The notes beneath the pieces were generated by a model. It was not told where the DNA came from. It ran no database searches and worked only from the letters and a program-made list of their open reading frames with translations. Both the position numbers and the translations under genes were made by a program. A DNA stretch of 64,000 nucleotides from Zygnema cylindricum (lineage: Eukaryota > Streptophyta > Zygnematophyceae > Zygnematales > Zygnemataceae): the NCBI GenBank assembly GCA_037447655.1, contig JBBHKE010002208.1, positions 1-64,000 of the forward strand, given 5' to 3'. Below, piece after piece: positions 1 through 10,285 of this stretch; within the stretch, counting starts at the first letter, position 1, and every line of letters starts with the position of its first letter.

Positions 1-77
1 TTAAAAGAAGCTTCTGTCCACATAACATTAGCTTTGTCTCTAGCCCTCGTGGCTCAACCTTTCTTATTAAAGTGTTT
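1..77 (-). repeat. GypA 3' LTR, partial
   Basis: Bases 1-77 match 6817-6893 with few differences. The match stops at 77/78, where a purine tract begins on the minus strand, which marks the U3 start. The rest of this LTR lies left of the window. Confidence 0.85.
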
Positions 78-94
78 CCCTCTACTCTCCACTC
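78..94 (-). promoter_or_regulatory. GypA polypurine tract
   Basis: On the minus strand this reads GAGTGGAGAGTAGAGGG, almost pure purine, immediately before the LTR edge. It is the expected plus-strand DNA primer site. Confidence 0.7.
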
Positions 95-992
95 TTAATA
101 ATTTTATCTCTTAACTACTAAAACACTACTTAGTTTGTAAGAGATTTCAATGCCAAAATGCCAATGCTCCAATTTGGTTTTAATCGCTCAGGACCAAGAT
201 CAGTCAGAATTTCCACCAACTTTTCCAAAGGAAAAGATGTTTACTCTCCTCTTAGACTTCACTATTTATCCATCATCGCCATGGACTCGCCAGGCTAGAG
301 TCAACGCTCCGTTGAACAGGTTTTACTTGGGCCAATCATTGATCAGCAAGGACTCAAACTGACCTATGCAAAAAGTGTGAAATCTCTTACTAACTACGTA
401 GCATTTCTAACCAATCAAACGCTACGTTTCACTACGTAAATTTACGTGAAAAAGTGCGCGCCAAATGAAACGCGAATTTGCACGAACGTGCATCGCAAAT
501 TTTGCACGCAAAACTTCCGACGAAATTCCATAAACTGAAAGTGACGTTTTGTATAAAAATTGTTCAAAATTAACCATCGTGCATACCAAACGAAATATTG
601 ATTTCGTTTAGTACTTTATAGACGTACGCCTTAAATTCCACGGATAGCTTGACCCTTAACCCGTAACAATGAACACCCAATCGTTATTTTGACCTCGCGC
701 TGTTGCCTAAATACAACAATCACTATATCTTTTAAAATACAACCCCAAATTGTGCGATTTTTTTGCGGACGTCTATCAATTTAAAAAACTCTATTTTCTT
801 AATACTTAAATACCCATTTACGAACAAGTTTGATCCATTATTACTGTTACATCATCCCCTCCTTATATTTAACCGACCTCAGTTAAAAAACATTTTATTC
901 TCAAGACGAGACTTCTATATTATTATCCCTCCAATACCTTTGTAAAAACTCATAATTTTTATCTTCTAAAGTTAACTCATCTTCTGGCATTC
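95..992. other. GypA 3' non-coding region
   Basis: About 900 bases between the polymerase end and the polypurine tract. I see no domain on either strand; the short ORFs have no recognisable motif. It is AT-rich with several ACGT-containing words. It may be a 3' untranslated region or carry an unrecognised old insertion. Confidence 0.5.
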
Positions 993-1589
993 CTAGATAA
1001 TGCACTTGCCAGATATAGTATTGCCGACCTTAAACCGTTGACCAACCCAATCTATTACCCATCTGTGAACCTCATGTTCTATAATTATTGAGGGATCCAA
1101 TTCCAATTCTCTTTCAGTTGGTCGAAGATTTGCTAGTTTTAACTGGCTGATGTGTATCACTGGATGATTTTTTGTTGAAGGCGGAAAGTCCAATTTGGCA
1201 GCAACTGACGATATCATCTCGATTACAGTAAATGGTCCGATGTACTTAGGAGCAAATTTCCTAGTAGGATCCGCTTGTCCCTCAATCTTGCACCTGTAAT
1301 GAGTTGTTGAAAGCCAAACCTTGTCACCTGTGCTTACCATCCAATCACCCCGTTTGCGGTTAGCATTTAGTTCTTGCCTTCTTTGTGCCTCCACTAATGC
1401 ATCCCGGACTGTTTTCCAAACCGTTTGAATGTATTCCCAAAATTCCGTTCTAGAACCCCTATTCTCTTGAGTGACCCTTGTTATTAAGTCTAATGCTTCT
1501 CTCGGTTGGTATCCGTATGCAACTTCAAACGGTGAGAATCCCGTAATAGCATGTTTACATGAATTGTATGCAAATTCCATTAATGGCAT
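955..1589 (-). pseudogene. GypA integrase C-terminal part with chromodomain-like tail
   Basis: A 198-residue frame (993-1589) begins in the integrase C-terminal region (residues 1-20 resemble the conserved NSxxHxxTGxSPFE stretch). It continues through the DKVWL and APKYIGPF motifs typical of gypsy integrase C-termini. After the HPVIHISQLK segment a chromodomain-like sequence begins; a frameshift near 1010 moves its end (YIWQVHYLGMPEDELT) into another frame, finishing near 955. A chromodomain would direct integration to marked chromatin. Aromatic cage residues are not clearly kept, so function is doubtful. Confidence 0.75.
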
Positions 1590-2242
1590 TTAGATTCCCA
1601 TGTGTTTTAAACTCCACTGCAAACAGTCCTAAGCATTTCTTCTAGTGTACGGTTCTTCCTTTTTGTCTGTCCATCTGTCTGAGGATGATAAGAGGTACTC
1701 ATTTTTAATTCAGTGCCTTAATATTGCTACAATAATTTCCAAAATGCAGACGTAAATTTAGAATCCCTATCACTGACTATAAACAAGGGAACTCCATGAT
1801 GTCTGACCATGTTGTCAAAATATAACTTTGCAATATCCACAACTGAATGAGTAGTTTTGCAAGTGATAAAGATTGTCATTTTATTGAACCTATCGACTAG
1901 GACCATGATACTGTCATTTCTTCTAGATGTAGCTGGTAACCAGACAATAAAATCCATACTGACAAATTCCCATGGTCTTTCGGGGATATCTAAAGGTTTT
2001 AAGAGACCTCTAGGTTTATGGTTACTAGGTTTACTCTGTTGGCAAGGGACAGTACTTTCCACGTGTTTCGACACCTCTTTTGCCATCCCTGACCAAAACA
2101 ATCTACTCTGCAACCGACTAAGACTTTTATCTCGACCTAGATGTCCTAAATGCTCATAGGTTTCCTGTAAAAGTTGTTGTCTTAAGTCTTCCATTTCAGG
2201 AATGCATAACCTATCCCTTGTTTGCAAATACAGTAAAACCAT
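1590..2242 (-). pseudogene. GypA integrase zinc finger and catalytic core
   Basis: The frame 1727-2242 (171 residues) has the HHCC region (HLGHLGRDKS then VPCQQSK) and the first two catalytic aspartates (SMDFIV and VSDRDSKF). One zinc-ligand cysteine is replaced: the usual CxxC reads ExTVPC. Sequence between 1590 and 1726 is broken and should hold the catalytic glutamate. The upstream end overlaps the RNase H reading, as expected in a polyprotein. The enzyme cannot be active. Confidence 0.85.
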
Positions 2243-2768
2243 CCTCTATTCTAAAGTTTTTGACATGCCTCTCATTCAATGGGTTAGAATTACCTCCCGA
2301 AATATTCTTGCAAATCACAGCAAAATAAGGATCTCTACAATAACCATTTATAACAGCATCTAAAAACAATTCATCTCGAACCATCACACTTATTTCAAAA
2401 CATCTACTTAAAGGATCTGCGACAACATTTGTCTTTCCATGAATATGTTTGACATTCAATTTGAAATGTGCTAATTTTTGCATCCACCTAACTTGTCTGT
2501 TAGTCATAATCTGTGCATCACTTAATCTCTGTAGATAGGTCAGTGCCTTATTATAACATTGAACTGTAAATTCTATATTATGCAAATAACAACGCCATTT
2601 CACCAATGCATGAACAATTGCAAGTAATTCATTTTCCAGTGCTGGATAGTTCTTTTCAGCATCATTAAATTTCCTAGACTCAAAAGCAATAGGATGAAAA
2701 TGTTTGCTGACTTTTTGACTTATGACTGCACCTAGACCTTTATCAGATTCATCACTAGTGATGAGAAT
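2211..2768 (-). pseudogene. GypA RNase H domain
   Basis: Two segments encode it: 2607-2768, where TSDESDKGLGAVISQ and ENELLAIVHAL are readable but without an open start, and the 131-residue frame 2211-2606. The latter holds the tether typical of gypsy RNase H, ending in VKHIHGKTNVVADPLSR. The first catalytic Asp context is TSDES rather than TDASD. It would degrade the RNA strand of the RNA-DNA hybrid. Confidence 0.8.
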
Positions 2769-3590
2769 TTAAAATTCCCCAACAGGATGAAGATACACCA
2801 GTGTAGGAGCACATGTTAACTTCCCTTTTAGTTCCTCAAAAGCTCTCTCTTGATCCGCTCCCCACACAAACGTCTCTTTCTCTCGAAGTAAATCCGTCAA
2901 TGGTGCGGCGATCATACTGAAATTCGTGATAAATTTTCTGTAATAAGTGGCCAATCCCAAAAATAAACTAACTTCTGTTACATTAGTGGGTTGCTTCCAA
3001 TTTTGTATTGTAGTAATTTTGGATGGATCTGTTTTAACACCTTCTCCACTAACTATATGTCCCAAAAATAATTGTTCAATTTTAAGAAAGTTGGATTTTG
3101 ACAATTTTCGATATAACTTTCTTTCCCTTAACCTTTCCAACACTTTCCTTAGATGAATTACATGTTGTTCTTTAGATTCGCTGTAAATTAAAATATCATC
3201 TGTAAACACTTGAACAAACTCATCTATGTAATCAGAAAATGTTTGGTTCATTAATCTTTGATAAGTAGGTGGTGCATTCGCCAAACCAAATGGCATCACC
3301 ATCCATTCAACATGACCGACTCTAGTTCTAAAAGCAGTTTTATCAACATCTTGAGTTCTAATTGGCACCTGATTAAAGACACTACGCAGGTAAATCAAAG
3401 AAAATAATTTAGCGCCTTTCAAACGATCTATCAAATCAGAAATTAAAGGTAACGGAAACTTATCCTTCACCGTAATCTTTTTCAGACTACGATAGTCGAC
3501 ACATTTCCTCAACGTTCCGTACTTTTTTTTGACGAAGAGAACAGGTGCTCCGTACGGTGACTTGCTGGGCTGAATATGTCCTTTCTCCAA
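2769..3590 (-). pseudogene. GypA reverse transcriptase
   Basis: A 273-residue frame covers most RT blocks: [58 protein letters not shown] and [11 protein letters not shown]. Two catalytic changes are visible. The first catalytic Asp (usual KIDLRSGY) is Tyr (LIYLRSVF), and the YxDD box reads FTDD. With a lost catalytic aspartate the enzyme is expected to be dead even though the frame is open. Confidence 0.9.
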
Positions 3591-4183
3591 ATGTTCCTTG
3601 GTGTGTTTCTTTAACTCCTGCTCAAAGAAGCTATGCTTATAAATTCCTGAGGATTACATCCAGGTTCAAAGTTAATAACATGTTCCACATCTGGGGAAGG
3701 TGGCCTCCCTAAGGGTAAGTCACTTGGGAAAATATCTCTAAATTCAAAAATCAAATCTTTAAAAGCAGCATCAGATGTATTAATGTCAGTTACAAAATCA
3801 GATTTTTGTTTTTCAAGAGTTTTAGTGGTGTCCGGTTTAGGAATGATATGAATGTTAGTGTTTTCTCCCCCCCATTCATCAGTAACTGCCTCAATTACTA
3901 ATAACAAGAAAACATGATTTGTTTTATCTTTTAATTGCTTTTTAAATTCTTTAACCGAAATCAAATCTTCCACTCCCAATTTGGTTATGTTATTTATATG
4001 ATTCTTATGCAACTTGTTCAAATGTAATGCTTGTAAAACCTTCTAACCGTTTTTAGACTTCACTTTCAAGATGTTAGTTTCCTAATTAATTTGAGGGTTA
4101 TGTTCAGTTACCCAAGGCTTTCCCAGTATTAGCTCCTCACTACCCAAATTCATTATTTCACACACAACTTTCATTTTATGACC
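3591..4183 (-). pseudogene. GypA protease-RT linker
   Basis: The frame 3611-4021 (136 residues) ends in the pre-RT motif FPSDLPLGRPP...VEHVINFEPG, which in gypsy Pol lies just before the RT fingers. The upstream 160 bases are broken by stops. The linker itself has no enzyme motif. Confidence 0.7.
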
Positions 4184-4576
4184 CTAGATATCAACTTCAA
4201 TTGTGTCAGTTTGTAAATCTAATGTGGACTTATTACCATTTGCCACCTGAACATGTAAAGGTTTTTTCCTTATGACTCTAGGAATTTTATTTTCCTGAAC
4301 AAACTTATGTGAAATAAAATTATGTGTAGCACTTGAATCTACCCTAACTCTCAATGGTTTTCCCTCCACTAAAGACTCAAATCTGATCAAACTGTATATA
4401 GTGTCATCGTTACTTAACTGTCTTAACATAGGTCTTTTGTTAATAGTTTCATCAGAAGGATTGTTCAAACTATGGAGTGTAGTTAGCATCATAATAATTT
4501 CAGCTATCCTAGCCTTTCTAATCATTAGCTTGCCCTCCGGAGTTAACTCTTTAACCTTTGGATCTAGTCGACTCAA
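4184..4576 (-). pseudogene. GypA retropepsin-like aspartic protease
   Basis: A 130-residue frame. The active-site loop reads VDSSATHNFIS, the gypsy form DSGATHNFI with Gly replaced by Ser. The flanking LRVRVDS and HVQVANGNKS stretches fit the retropepsin fold. It would cut the Gag-Pol polyprotein. The N-terminal part is charged and belongs to the gag-protease linker. Confidence 0.8.
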
Positions 4577-4599
4577 ATGAGGACTTTCAGCTAGTCTTT

Positions 4600-5094
4600 T
4601 CCGTTTCCCACCCCCTGGGCTTCTTGTTCAGCTAGGTATAATGCAATAACTTCCTGAAGACCTTCATTGACATCAACTGTTTTAAGAGATCCCTTATCTC
4701 TATAGTCCTTAGAGTAATGATCTGGACCTCGGCATTTAAAGCAAATGATTTTCTTTTTTGGTTTGGTGCATTCTCTGCTAAAACGTCCCTCCTCTCCACA
4801 GTTATATCAGTTAATTTTCTTCAGTTGTGCACACTTAGATGCCCTATGACCTCTTTTTTGACAAATAGTGTATGTGGGAATGGTAAAATTAGGTTTTTGA
4901 GCATTAATGCTCAGTTTAGGACTCTTAATGTAGCCCCCTCTATTCTGAAATTTATTTCCTCCATTAACACTCTGTCCACCCCTCTGATTTCCCCTGAAGA
5001 TATTCTGCCTATTAACCAGACCTGCATTCAGACATTCTTCCTCAAATTCCTCCTCACCCCACTCTGATACTTCATTGAAATTTCCCTTGAGTGA
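4600..5094 (-). pseudogene. GypA Gag C-terminal region with three degenerate CCHC zinc knuckles
   Basis: Reading minus from about 5090, three zinc-knuckle units follow an Asn/Gly/Arg-rich stretch: ICQKRGHRASKC, YNCGEEGRFSREC and CFKCRGPDHYSKD. Each has lost one ligand: the first Cys of unit 1 is Tyr, the first Cys of unit 2 is a TGA stop and its His is Arg, and the last Cys of unit 3 is Tyr. These knuckles would bind genomic RNA. Confidence 0.75.
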
Positions 5095-5532
5095 TTAAGT
5101 TTCACGATTATACCCCAACTGATCCTCTAATTCTAATGACTTAACTTGTAATTCCTTCAAATTAATAAATTTTTTATGTTTCAAAACTGATTTCAGTATG
5201 GGATTCAGATAGTTCAAAAAATGCAACCTAGCCATTTCATCAGTCAAACTTATGATATGAATGTTGGATGAGTCAAATTCCACAATATAATCTTTCACAG
5301 ATCCAGTTTGCTTACAGTTCAACCATTTTTCTTCCATTCTAGATTTATAAGTGACAGACAAGAAACGCGATTTGATTGCGGTTTTAAAAGTTTCCCAATC
5401 AGAATTATCAGGAATCAAATTAGACCTCCTCTGAGGGTAATACCAAATTTGTGCATCACCTTTCAAACAGCTAACAGCAAAAGAAGTGTAATCATTACGG
5501 AGACAGTTTCTAGATTCGAAATAATACTCCAT
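5095..5532 (-). pseudogene. GypA Gag, capsid-like domain
   Basis: A 145-residue frame with the typical plant gypsy Gag core: LKGDAQIWYYPQRR, WETFKTAIKSRF and a leucine-rich tail. It continues the upstream frame across a TAG stop (5539-5541) that probably replaces TGG. It would form the virus-like particle shell. Confidence 0.85.
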
Positions 5533-5541
5533 ATGAAAAAT

Positions 5542-6003
5542 CTAAGCATCTAACTCATCATTCTTTTTACCATCAAATGATGGTGCTTCATTGATATACA
5601 ATTTCAGATCCTTTTTCTTCTTAGGTATATCGTGATTATCTTCCCTAAAACTGGCATTTCTCTTACTACTCTCACCATTTTGGTGATTAACGTCATTTCT
5701 CGTGAGAATTAAGTTAATTAGCTTATCTAATTTTTGAATTGAAATATTTCCATTTTCCTTAACATCCTTCATTTCGCTTTTCAACTCAAATATTGTTTCA
5801 ACCATAGCAGCAGCATAATTATTAAATATTTTGACCAATTTCACACTACGTTTCTTCAAAACATTCAAGACATTCTCCATTTCACGTTTCCATGTCGAAT
5901 TTGCCATTATCACAAAAAATGGAATCGAGCAAAATAAAGATAGAATATAATTTCCCAAAGAAATTTGCTGCACGTTTGAAGTCCTATGATTAGTCCAATC
6001 CAA
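5542..6003 (-). pseudogene. GypA Gag N-terminal part
   Basis: A 153-residue frame; a more likely start is the internal Met of MANSTWKREMENV, about 32 residues in. It contains a heptad-like helical stretch and a lysine patch (KKKKDLKLY), then the APSFDG motif that precedes capsid in plant gypsy Gag. It ends at a stop directly before the capsid frame. Confidence 0.75.
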
Positions 6004-6680
6004 GACTTCTTCCCCTTAACAAATCCTTTGAAAAATATCAAAATCTGCGAAGTCAATAAGACATTGAAAGTAAGTTAGTGCAAATTCAATTCATCAATTT
6101 CCCAAACATTGATGCAAAAAAAAGGTAGGAATTTCCCCACAAATTTTGCAACAGCAAAAATGAAAGCTCTTAAATGTAAGGTTCAACCATAAATTTTGCA
6201 ACAGCAAAATTGAAAAGTTCTCAAAGGTAACAATTTAGGGTTTGAAAAGTTTTAAGTCATTTCTGGACTCCTTTGCTCTTGAAGCAGTAAAGTGCTCCAC
6301 TTTCCTTCTCCACCATTAGCAAATTTCCCATTTCCCACTACATAAAGATCTTTTTGTTCTTTAATCCTCACATCCTCACCCTTCTTGGATTCAAGCCCTC
6401 CCTCTACACATGAATCATTGCCAGGAGAAGGCAAGTTTTTTTGGCCTTTAGGTAATTGGTGTGAGTTTCAGCGGTGCCTACACTGCCCACCCCGCCTTAG
6501 TCCTTAGGAACTAAGCACGCCCCACTTCTAACCAGCGGCCGCTGGCAGTTTGATCACTGAGATACCATCCAACCCCCTACCACTTCACATTGTGGTTTTA
6601 CCGACACAAGTTAGAGCACCCTCATTGGTCACGGCAGTCGATATTCGAGTGAGCAAGCTTCTCCTTGGTTTCTAACCAAA
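6004..6680 (-). other. GypA leader between PBS and gag
   Basis: About 680 bases of untranslated leader. It holds an imperfect tandem repeat near 6136-6230 (two copies of a unit containing AAATTTTGCAACAGCAAAA). The ORF at 6252-6434 has no recognised motif. Confidence 0.6.
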
Positions 6681-6692
6681 GCTCTAATACCA
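6681..6692 (-). promoter_or_regulatory. GypA primer-binding site, initiator tRNA-Met 3' end
   Basis: On the minus strand it reads TGGTATTAGAGC, one mismatch from the canonical plant tRNA-iMet PBS TGGTATCAGAGC. It lies 2 bases after the LTR end. Confidence 0.9.
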
Positions 6693-6694
6693 TA

Positions 6695-6893
6695 TGCAAT
6701 AGGATTTCTAACATATCAGAAAATCCCGTTACTTCGATCAATTTAAACCACACATTCCACACATTGGAAAATACACATCCACATTGGAAAACACTCACAT
6801 AAGGATAAACTTCAAATTAGAAGAAGCTTCTGTCCACATAACATTAGATTGGTCTCTTGCCCTCGTGGCTCAACCTTTCTTATTAAAGTGTTT
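6695..6893 (-). repeat. GypA 5' LTR
   Basis: Lower boundary set by the PBS (minus-strand LTR end TTGCA). Upper boundary set by loss of identity with the left LTR at 6893/77. About 199 bp, short for a gypsy LTR. The start AAACAC is not the canonical TG. Confidence 0.8.
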
Positions 6894-7033
6894 TCTATTG
6901 AAAAGAGGTAATTAATAGTTCATTTCTCTATTTTAGTTTTACTTTTGAGAAAGAGAGTGAGGATCAAAGGCACGCCATGGCTGGTGCCATATTTAGAAAG
7001 TGGCAGTTTTTGAAGTAGAGGATATTTTACTAA

Positions 7034-7110
7034 AATGTTGCCTAGGTCCAAAACCAAGGTCTGTGGACCTCTATATAGTCGTACGTCTTAACCACTAAGG
7101 CATTATCGAA
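7034..7110 (-). other. Antisense tRNA-like module in CopA1 5' LTR, decayed
   Basis: Minus strand carries the D-arm-like TAGTGGTTAAGACG followed by a damaged B-box region (GACCTTGGTTTTGG) and CATTTTAG. The B box is broken here by a small deletion relative to the 3' LTR copy. Confidence 0.45.
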
Positions 7111-7435
7111 ACGATACACGTGACGGGTTTCAAAGATATATAAACATTAACGCAACAGTTAATTAACAGCAGACTAACCAAAAGGAGCAATTCATGCATG
7201 TACGCGAATCTGAACCGTGTAAAATATATTTTGATCGGACGGCCGGCATTGTAACCGCCACGCGAAGTGAGATTTTGGCGTCATTTGGAGATAGCGTCAC
7301 GCGGTGCCACGTGGCACCACATTATTTGATACCGGAGAAGATGGGAGGAGGAACCATGGCTCCCGATTTGAAAGGTGTCACCTTGTTGACCATGTTGTAC
7401 AATGACCGTACAATAAGTACATATGTTATTGTACC

Positions 7436-7451
7436 TTATTGTACTATATAG
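7436..7451 (+). promoter_or_regulatory. CopA LTR TATA region
   Basis: TTGTACTATATAG follows a cluster of GTAC words and precedes a CCTATTGG motif. It is the best candidate for the Pol II promoter core of this LTR. The same arrangement occurs near 12755. Confidence 0.5.
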
Positions 7452-7778
7452 TGTTCCTATTGGACTAGGGTTTAGTAGTAGGTAGTCGTGAGTAGGCAGA
7501 CCAAGACTTAGTGATATTTAGGTACCTCTCTCTAAGAGAGCTTGTAACTATAAAGGTCATATTTGACCAGCCATAACTAACTGCTCAGGGGAGCAAATTC
7601 AGTGATTCTTTTTGCGTTTGACTCAAGGGAGTCTTGTCCTCACAGGGGTGAGGGTGGTCATAATTTTTGTGTGCCTGGGTGGCACTTATTCAGTGGGAAA
7701 GTGAAAGGGGCAAATATTATCCTAGAGGTTTGTCATAGGCTGCTCATTCTGTGGGTCATTAGAGACCACAGAATTTCA

Positions 7779-7793
7779 GGTTAAGGGCCCACC
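7779..7793 (+). promoter_or_regulatory. CopA1 primer-binding site, half-tRNA-iMet type
   Basis: GGTTAAGGGCCCACC directly follows the LTR end; one base differs from GGTTATGGGCCCACC, the complement of the plant initiator tRNA anticodon arm. The change removes the ATG that the intact site would contain. Confidence 0.75.
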
Positions 7794-8770
7794 CTCTAGG
7801 GTGCCCATATTTGATGGATCAGACATTTTGTATTGGGAAATGATGATGGAGGGAGAACTATTTGAGAAGCATCTAGGGGGCATAGTGTCTGGACAAATTC
7901 AATGCCCACCTCTACCTGGGTTTGGAGGGACACGTTTTTCTGGCACCTCCGCCGCTACAGTTGGTAGAACAGCTCCCACCATCACCGAGGATGAAGATGA
8001 GGAAGGAGAGGAGATTATCATGGAAGGAAAAAAGGAAGGAGTTGCAACTCAAGTGACACCATTGTCGAAGGCGATACTGGTAGCAACACCACCATCAACG
8101 GCGACAATGGTTCAGACCGAAAGATCAGAGTATGAAAAGTGGAACTACAAAGACAAGGTTGCTTAGCTTTTAATTCTTAAAAGTGTAGTAAAGTGCATTG
8201 CCATTCCCCTTATGCATGTCAAATCTTCACCTCAGATTTGGATATCACGAGTTAAGAAATATAAGAGTGGATCATTGCAGCAACAGCTGTTGGCGGAAAA
8301 TAAGATTGCAGCTTATACTTATAAAGGAGGAAGTATGAATAATTATTGCAATGATTTAGGAGCATTATTTAGAGAGTTAGAGAGTGCAGGTAACTCATGG
8401 TCTGAGAGACAAAGAGTGAACATATTAATGATGAAACTACCTGAAGAGTATGAAAATATCATTAACCAATTGCAGGACATAGGAGATAGCAATTGGAATT
8501 GGGATGACACAGTGGGAATGATTTTAGTGAAAGAAAGCACTATAGAGCTTAGGAGAGGGAGTCTAAGTGTTTAAGCATTGTCTGCAGTAGCTGATTGGCG
8601 GAAGCGTGATGAGGAGAGAGGGAAAGATCCCTATCAAAACTTTGGTGGAAGAGGACAAAGAGGTGGCAGATTTGATAGACAGGGGAGAGGAACTTATTGA
8701 GGAGGATTATGTCACTTCTGCAAGAAACAGGGACACTATATTGAAGATTGTGTCAAACTTCTAGATCTTC
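7794..8770 (+). pseudogene. CopA1 Gag
   Basis: Fragments 7801-8166 and 8212-8574 read on through 8600-8755. N-terminal PIFDGSDILYWEMMM is the copia Gag motif seen in the other families. The second fragment holds the helical core, and CHFCKKQGHYIEDC near 8710-8752 is a CCHC zinc knuckle with all ligands. The start is lost: the LTR-encoded ATG is ATTAG, and the PBS ATG is AAG. Stops lie at 8164-8166, 8572-8574 and before the knuckle. Confidence 0.85.
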
Positions 8771-9310
8771 GATTGAAAGATGGTCAAGGAACCTCAAGGA
8801 ATGGAGGAAATAAAAAGGCTTTCCTGACTCAAGTTTATGCTGAGGAAGTGGAAGAAAAAACTGAAACAGAAGAGGAGCTTGAGGAGCTTCTTCTTAATCC
8901 GAAAAACACTGAAAAGCATGTTGACATTCCACGAAGACAAAAGTATGATTTTTGAGGTAAGAGGGATCCACCCGAGGATGGGTGGATCATACACTCAAGG
9001 GCTTCAATGCATCTATGCAAAGATAAGCGGTGGTTCACTAAACTGAGAAAGATCCCAACAGTTGAGATAGAGTACGGAGATGGTAGAGTAGAAACCATAA
9101 GTCTTGTTGGAACTGTTGACTTGAAGGTTCTAGTTGATCGAAAGGCCTTAATTGTAACACTCTTAGACGTTCTTTACATTCCACAGCTTAGGAAGAACCT
9201 AGTCTCAACAGCAGTCCTAGATGAAAAGGAGTTTGAAACAGGAACTAGGAGAGGAATCTAAACAGTAAGCTTTGATAATGAGGTTTCTTTCATAGCTGAG
9301 AAGGGCAGTC
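8771..9310 (+). pseudogene. CopA1 protease region
   Basis: A charged Glu-rich linker (8773-8955) precedes the protease loop WIIHSRASMHLC near 8980-9015. The catalytic Asp is His and the following Gly is Arg, so it is inactive. The stretch 9007-9261 continues with VEIEYGDGRVET and LDVLYIPQLRKNLVST, the conserved segment between protease and integrase in copia Pol. Confidence 0.8.
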
Positions 9311-10285
9311 AGGGAATGTTCAGAACTGTTCTTTGCAATGAAAAGAGTGTTCTCTACTCGTGTGCAAGTGAGATGATGCTTTGGCACAAAAGGTTGGGGC
9401 ATTTGCATCTAGATAGATTGAAGAAAATGAAGAAAATGGGAATAGTGGAGGGCATTACTTTTGAGGATGATGAGACCTTTGATGATTGCAGTGAATGTGC
9501 CCAAGGGAAGATTCATAGACTTCCATTTCCAAAAGCAACCACATTAAGGAGAGAGAAAGTATTGAATCTAATTCACACCGATGTTTGGGGACCTGCTAGA
9601 TATGCTTCACATGGGGGGAAGAGGTGGATGTTAACCATCACAGATGATTGGTCTAGATACACGAAGGTATAGTTTCTCAGACATAAGTCAAAGGTATTAA
9701 GATGTTTCAAAGAGTATAAAGTATGGAGTGAAAAGCTACATGAAACCTCAATAAAAGAGATAAGAAGTGATAATGGGAAAGAATACACCTCAAGGGAATT
9801 TGAAGAATATCTTAAAGAAGAAGGAATTCATCATGAGAAAACTGTTCCCTATAATCCGGAACAAAATGGAGTAGCAGAAAGAGTGAATAGAACTTTAGGA
9901 GATATGTCCAGAAGTATGTTAAGTGACAAGAGGATAGGGCTGCAGTTTTGGGCTGAGTCTATGAACTATACTAATTAAATCAAAATTAGAGTCCTAACAT
10001 CAGAAAATAAGGAGGAAACTCCGTATGACAGGAGGACAAGAAGAAAGATTGATTTGTCTACTTTGAGAGTGTTCGGAAATCAAGTTTATAGTTTGAATTC
10101 CGATAAGACTAAATGGAAGTTAGGGGGAAGAGGGAAACCAGGATATCTTGTAGGATATGATGAGATCACAAAAGGATACCAGGTGTAAGACTTGAAAAAG
10201 AGAGATATAATTTTGGTAAAACACATAGTGGTGATGAATGAAGTGAAGTCCATTGATCCACTCAAATATAATAAGGAAGTCAAAA
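9311..10285 (+). pseudogene. CopA1 integrase
   Basis: Frame 9316-9672 has the HHCC finger (LWHKRLGHLH, then CSECAQGK) and the first catalytic aspartate in HTDVWGPA. Further on, with stops, are IRSDNGKEY (second Asp) near 9760 and EQNGVAERVNRT (Glu) near 9860. The C-terminal part up to about 10280 has the conserved FGNQVYSL and GYDE motifs with several stops. Would splice cDNA into the genome; inactive here. Confidence 0.85.

Larger units (their letters stand above)
1..6893 (-). mobile_element. GypA: Ty3/gypsy LTR retrotransposon, decayed, cut by the window edge
   Basis: Read on the minus strand the order is 5' LTR (6695-6893), tRNA-Met type PBS, gag, zinc knuckles, protease, RT, RNase H, integrase, chromodomain-like tail, long 3' non-coding part, polypurine tract and the first 77 bases of the 3' LTR. 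Protease-RT-RNaseH-integrase order is the gypsy order. The chromodomain-like end points to a chromovirus. Every domain is interrupted by stops or frameshifts. The right edge lies 2 bp from the start of the CopA1 LTR, so GypA may have inserted at the very edge of that LTR; the matching left flank is outside the window. Confidence 0.9.
6896..7778 (+). repeat. CopA1 5' LTR
   Basis: Starts TATTGAAAAGAGG (TG mutated to TA) and ends GAATTTCA just before the PBS; 883 bp. It matches 12203-13091 along its whole length with many substitutions and small indels, so it is an old copy. Confidence 0.9.

Noticed and set aside
7194-7451. 85-residue ORF in the CopA1 LTR
   Set aside because: It lies wholly in LTR U3/promoter sequence, is not preserved in the other CopA LTRs and has no motif.
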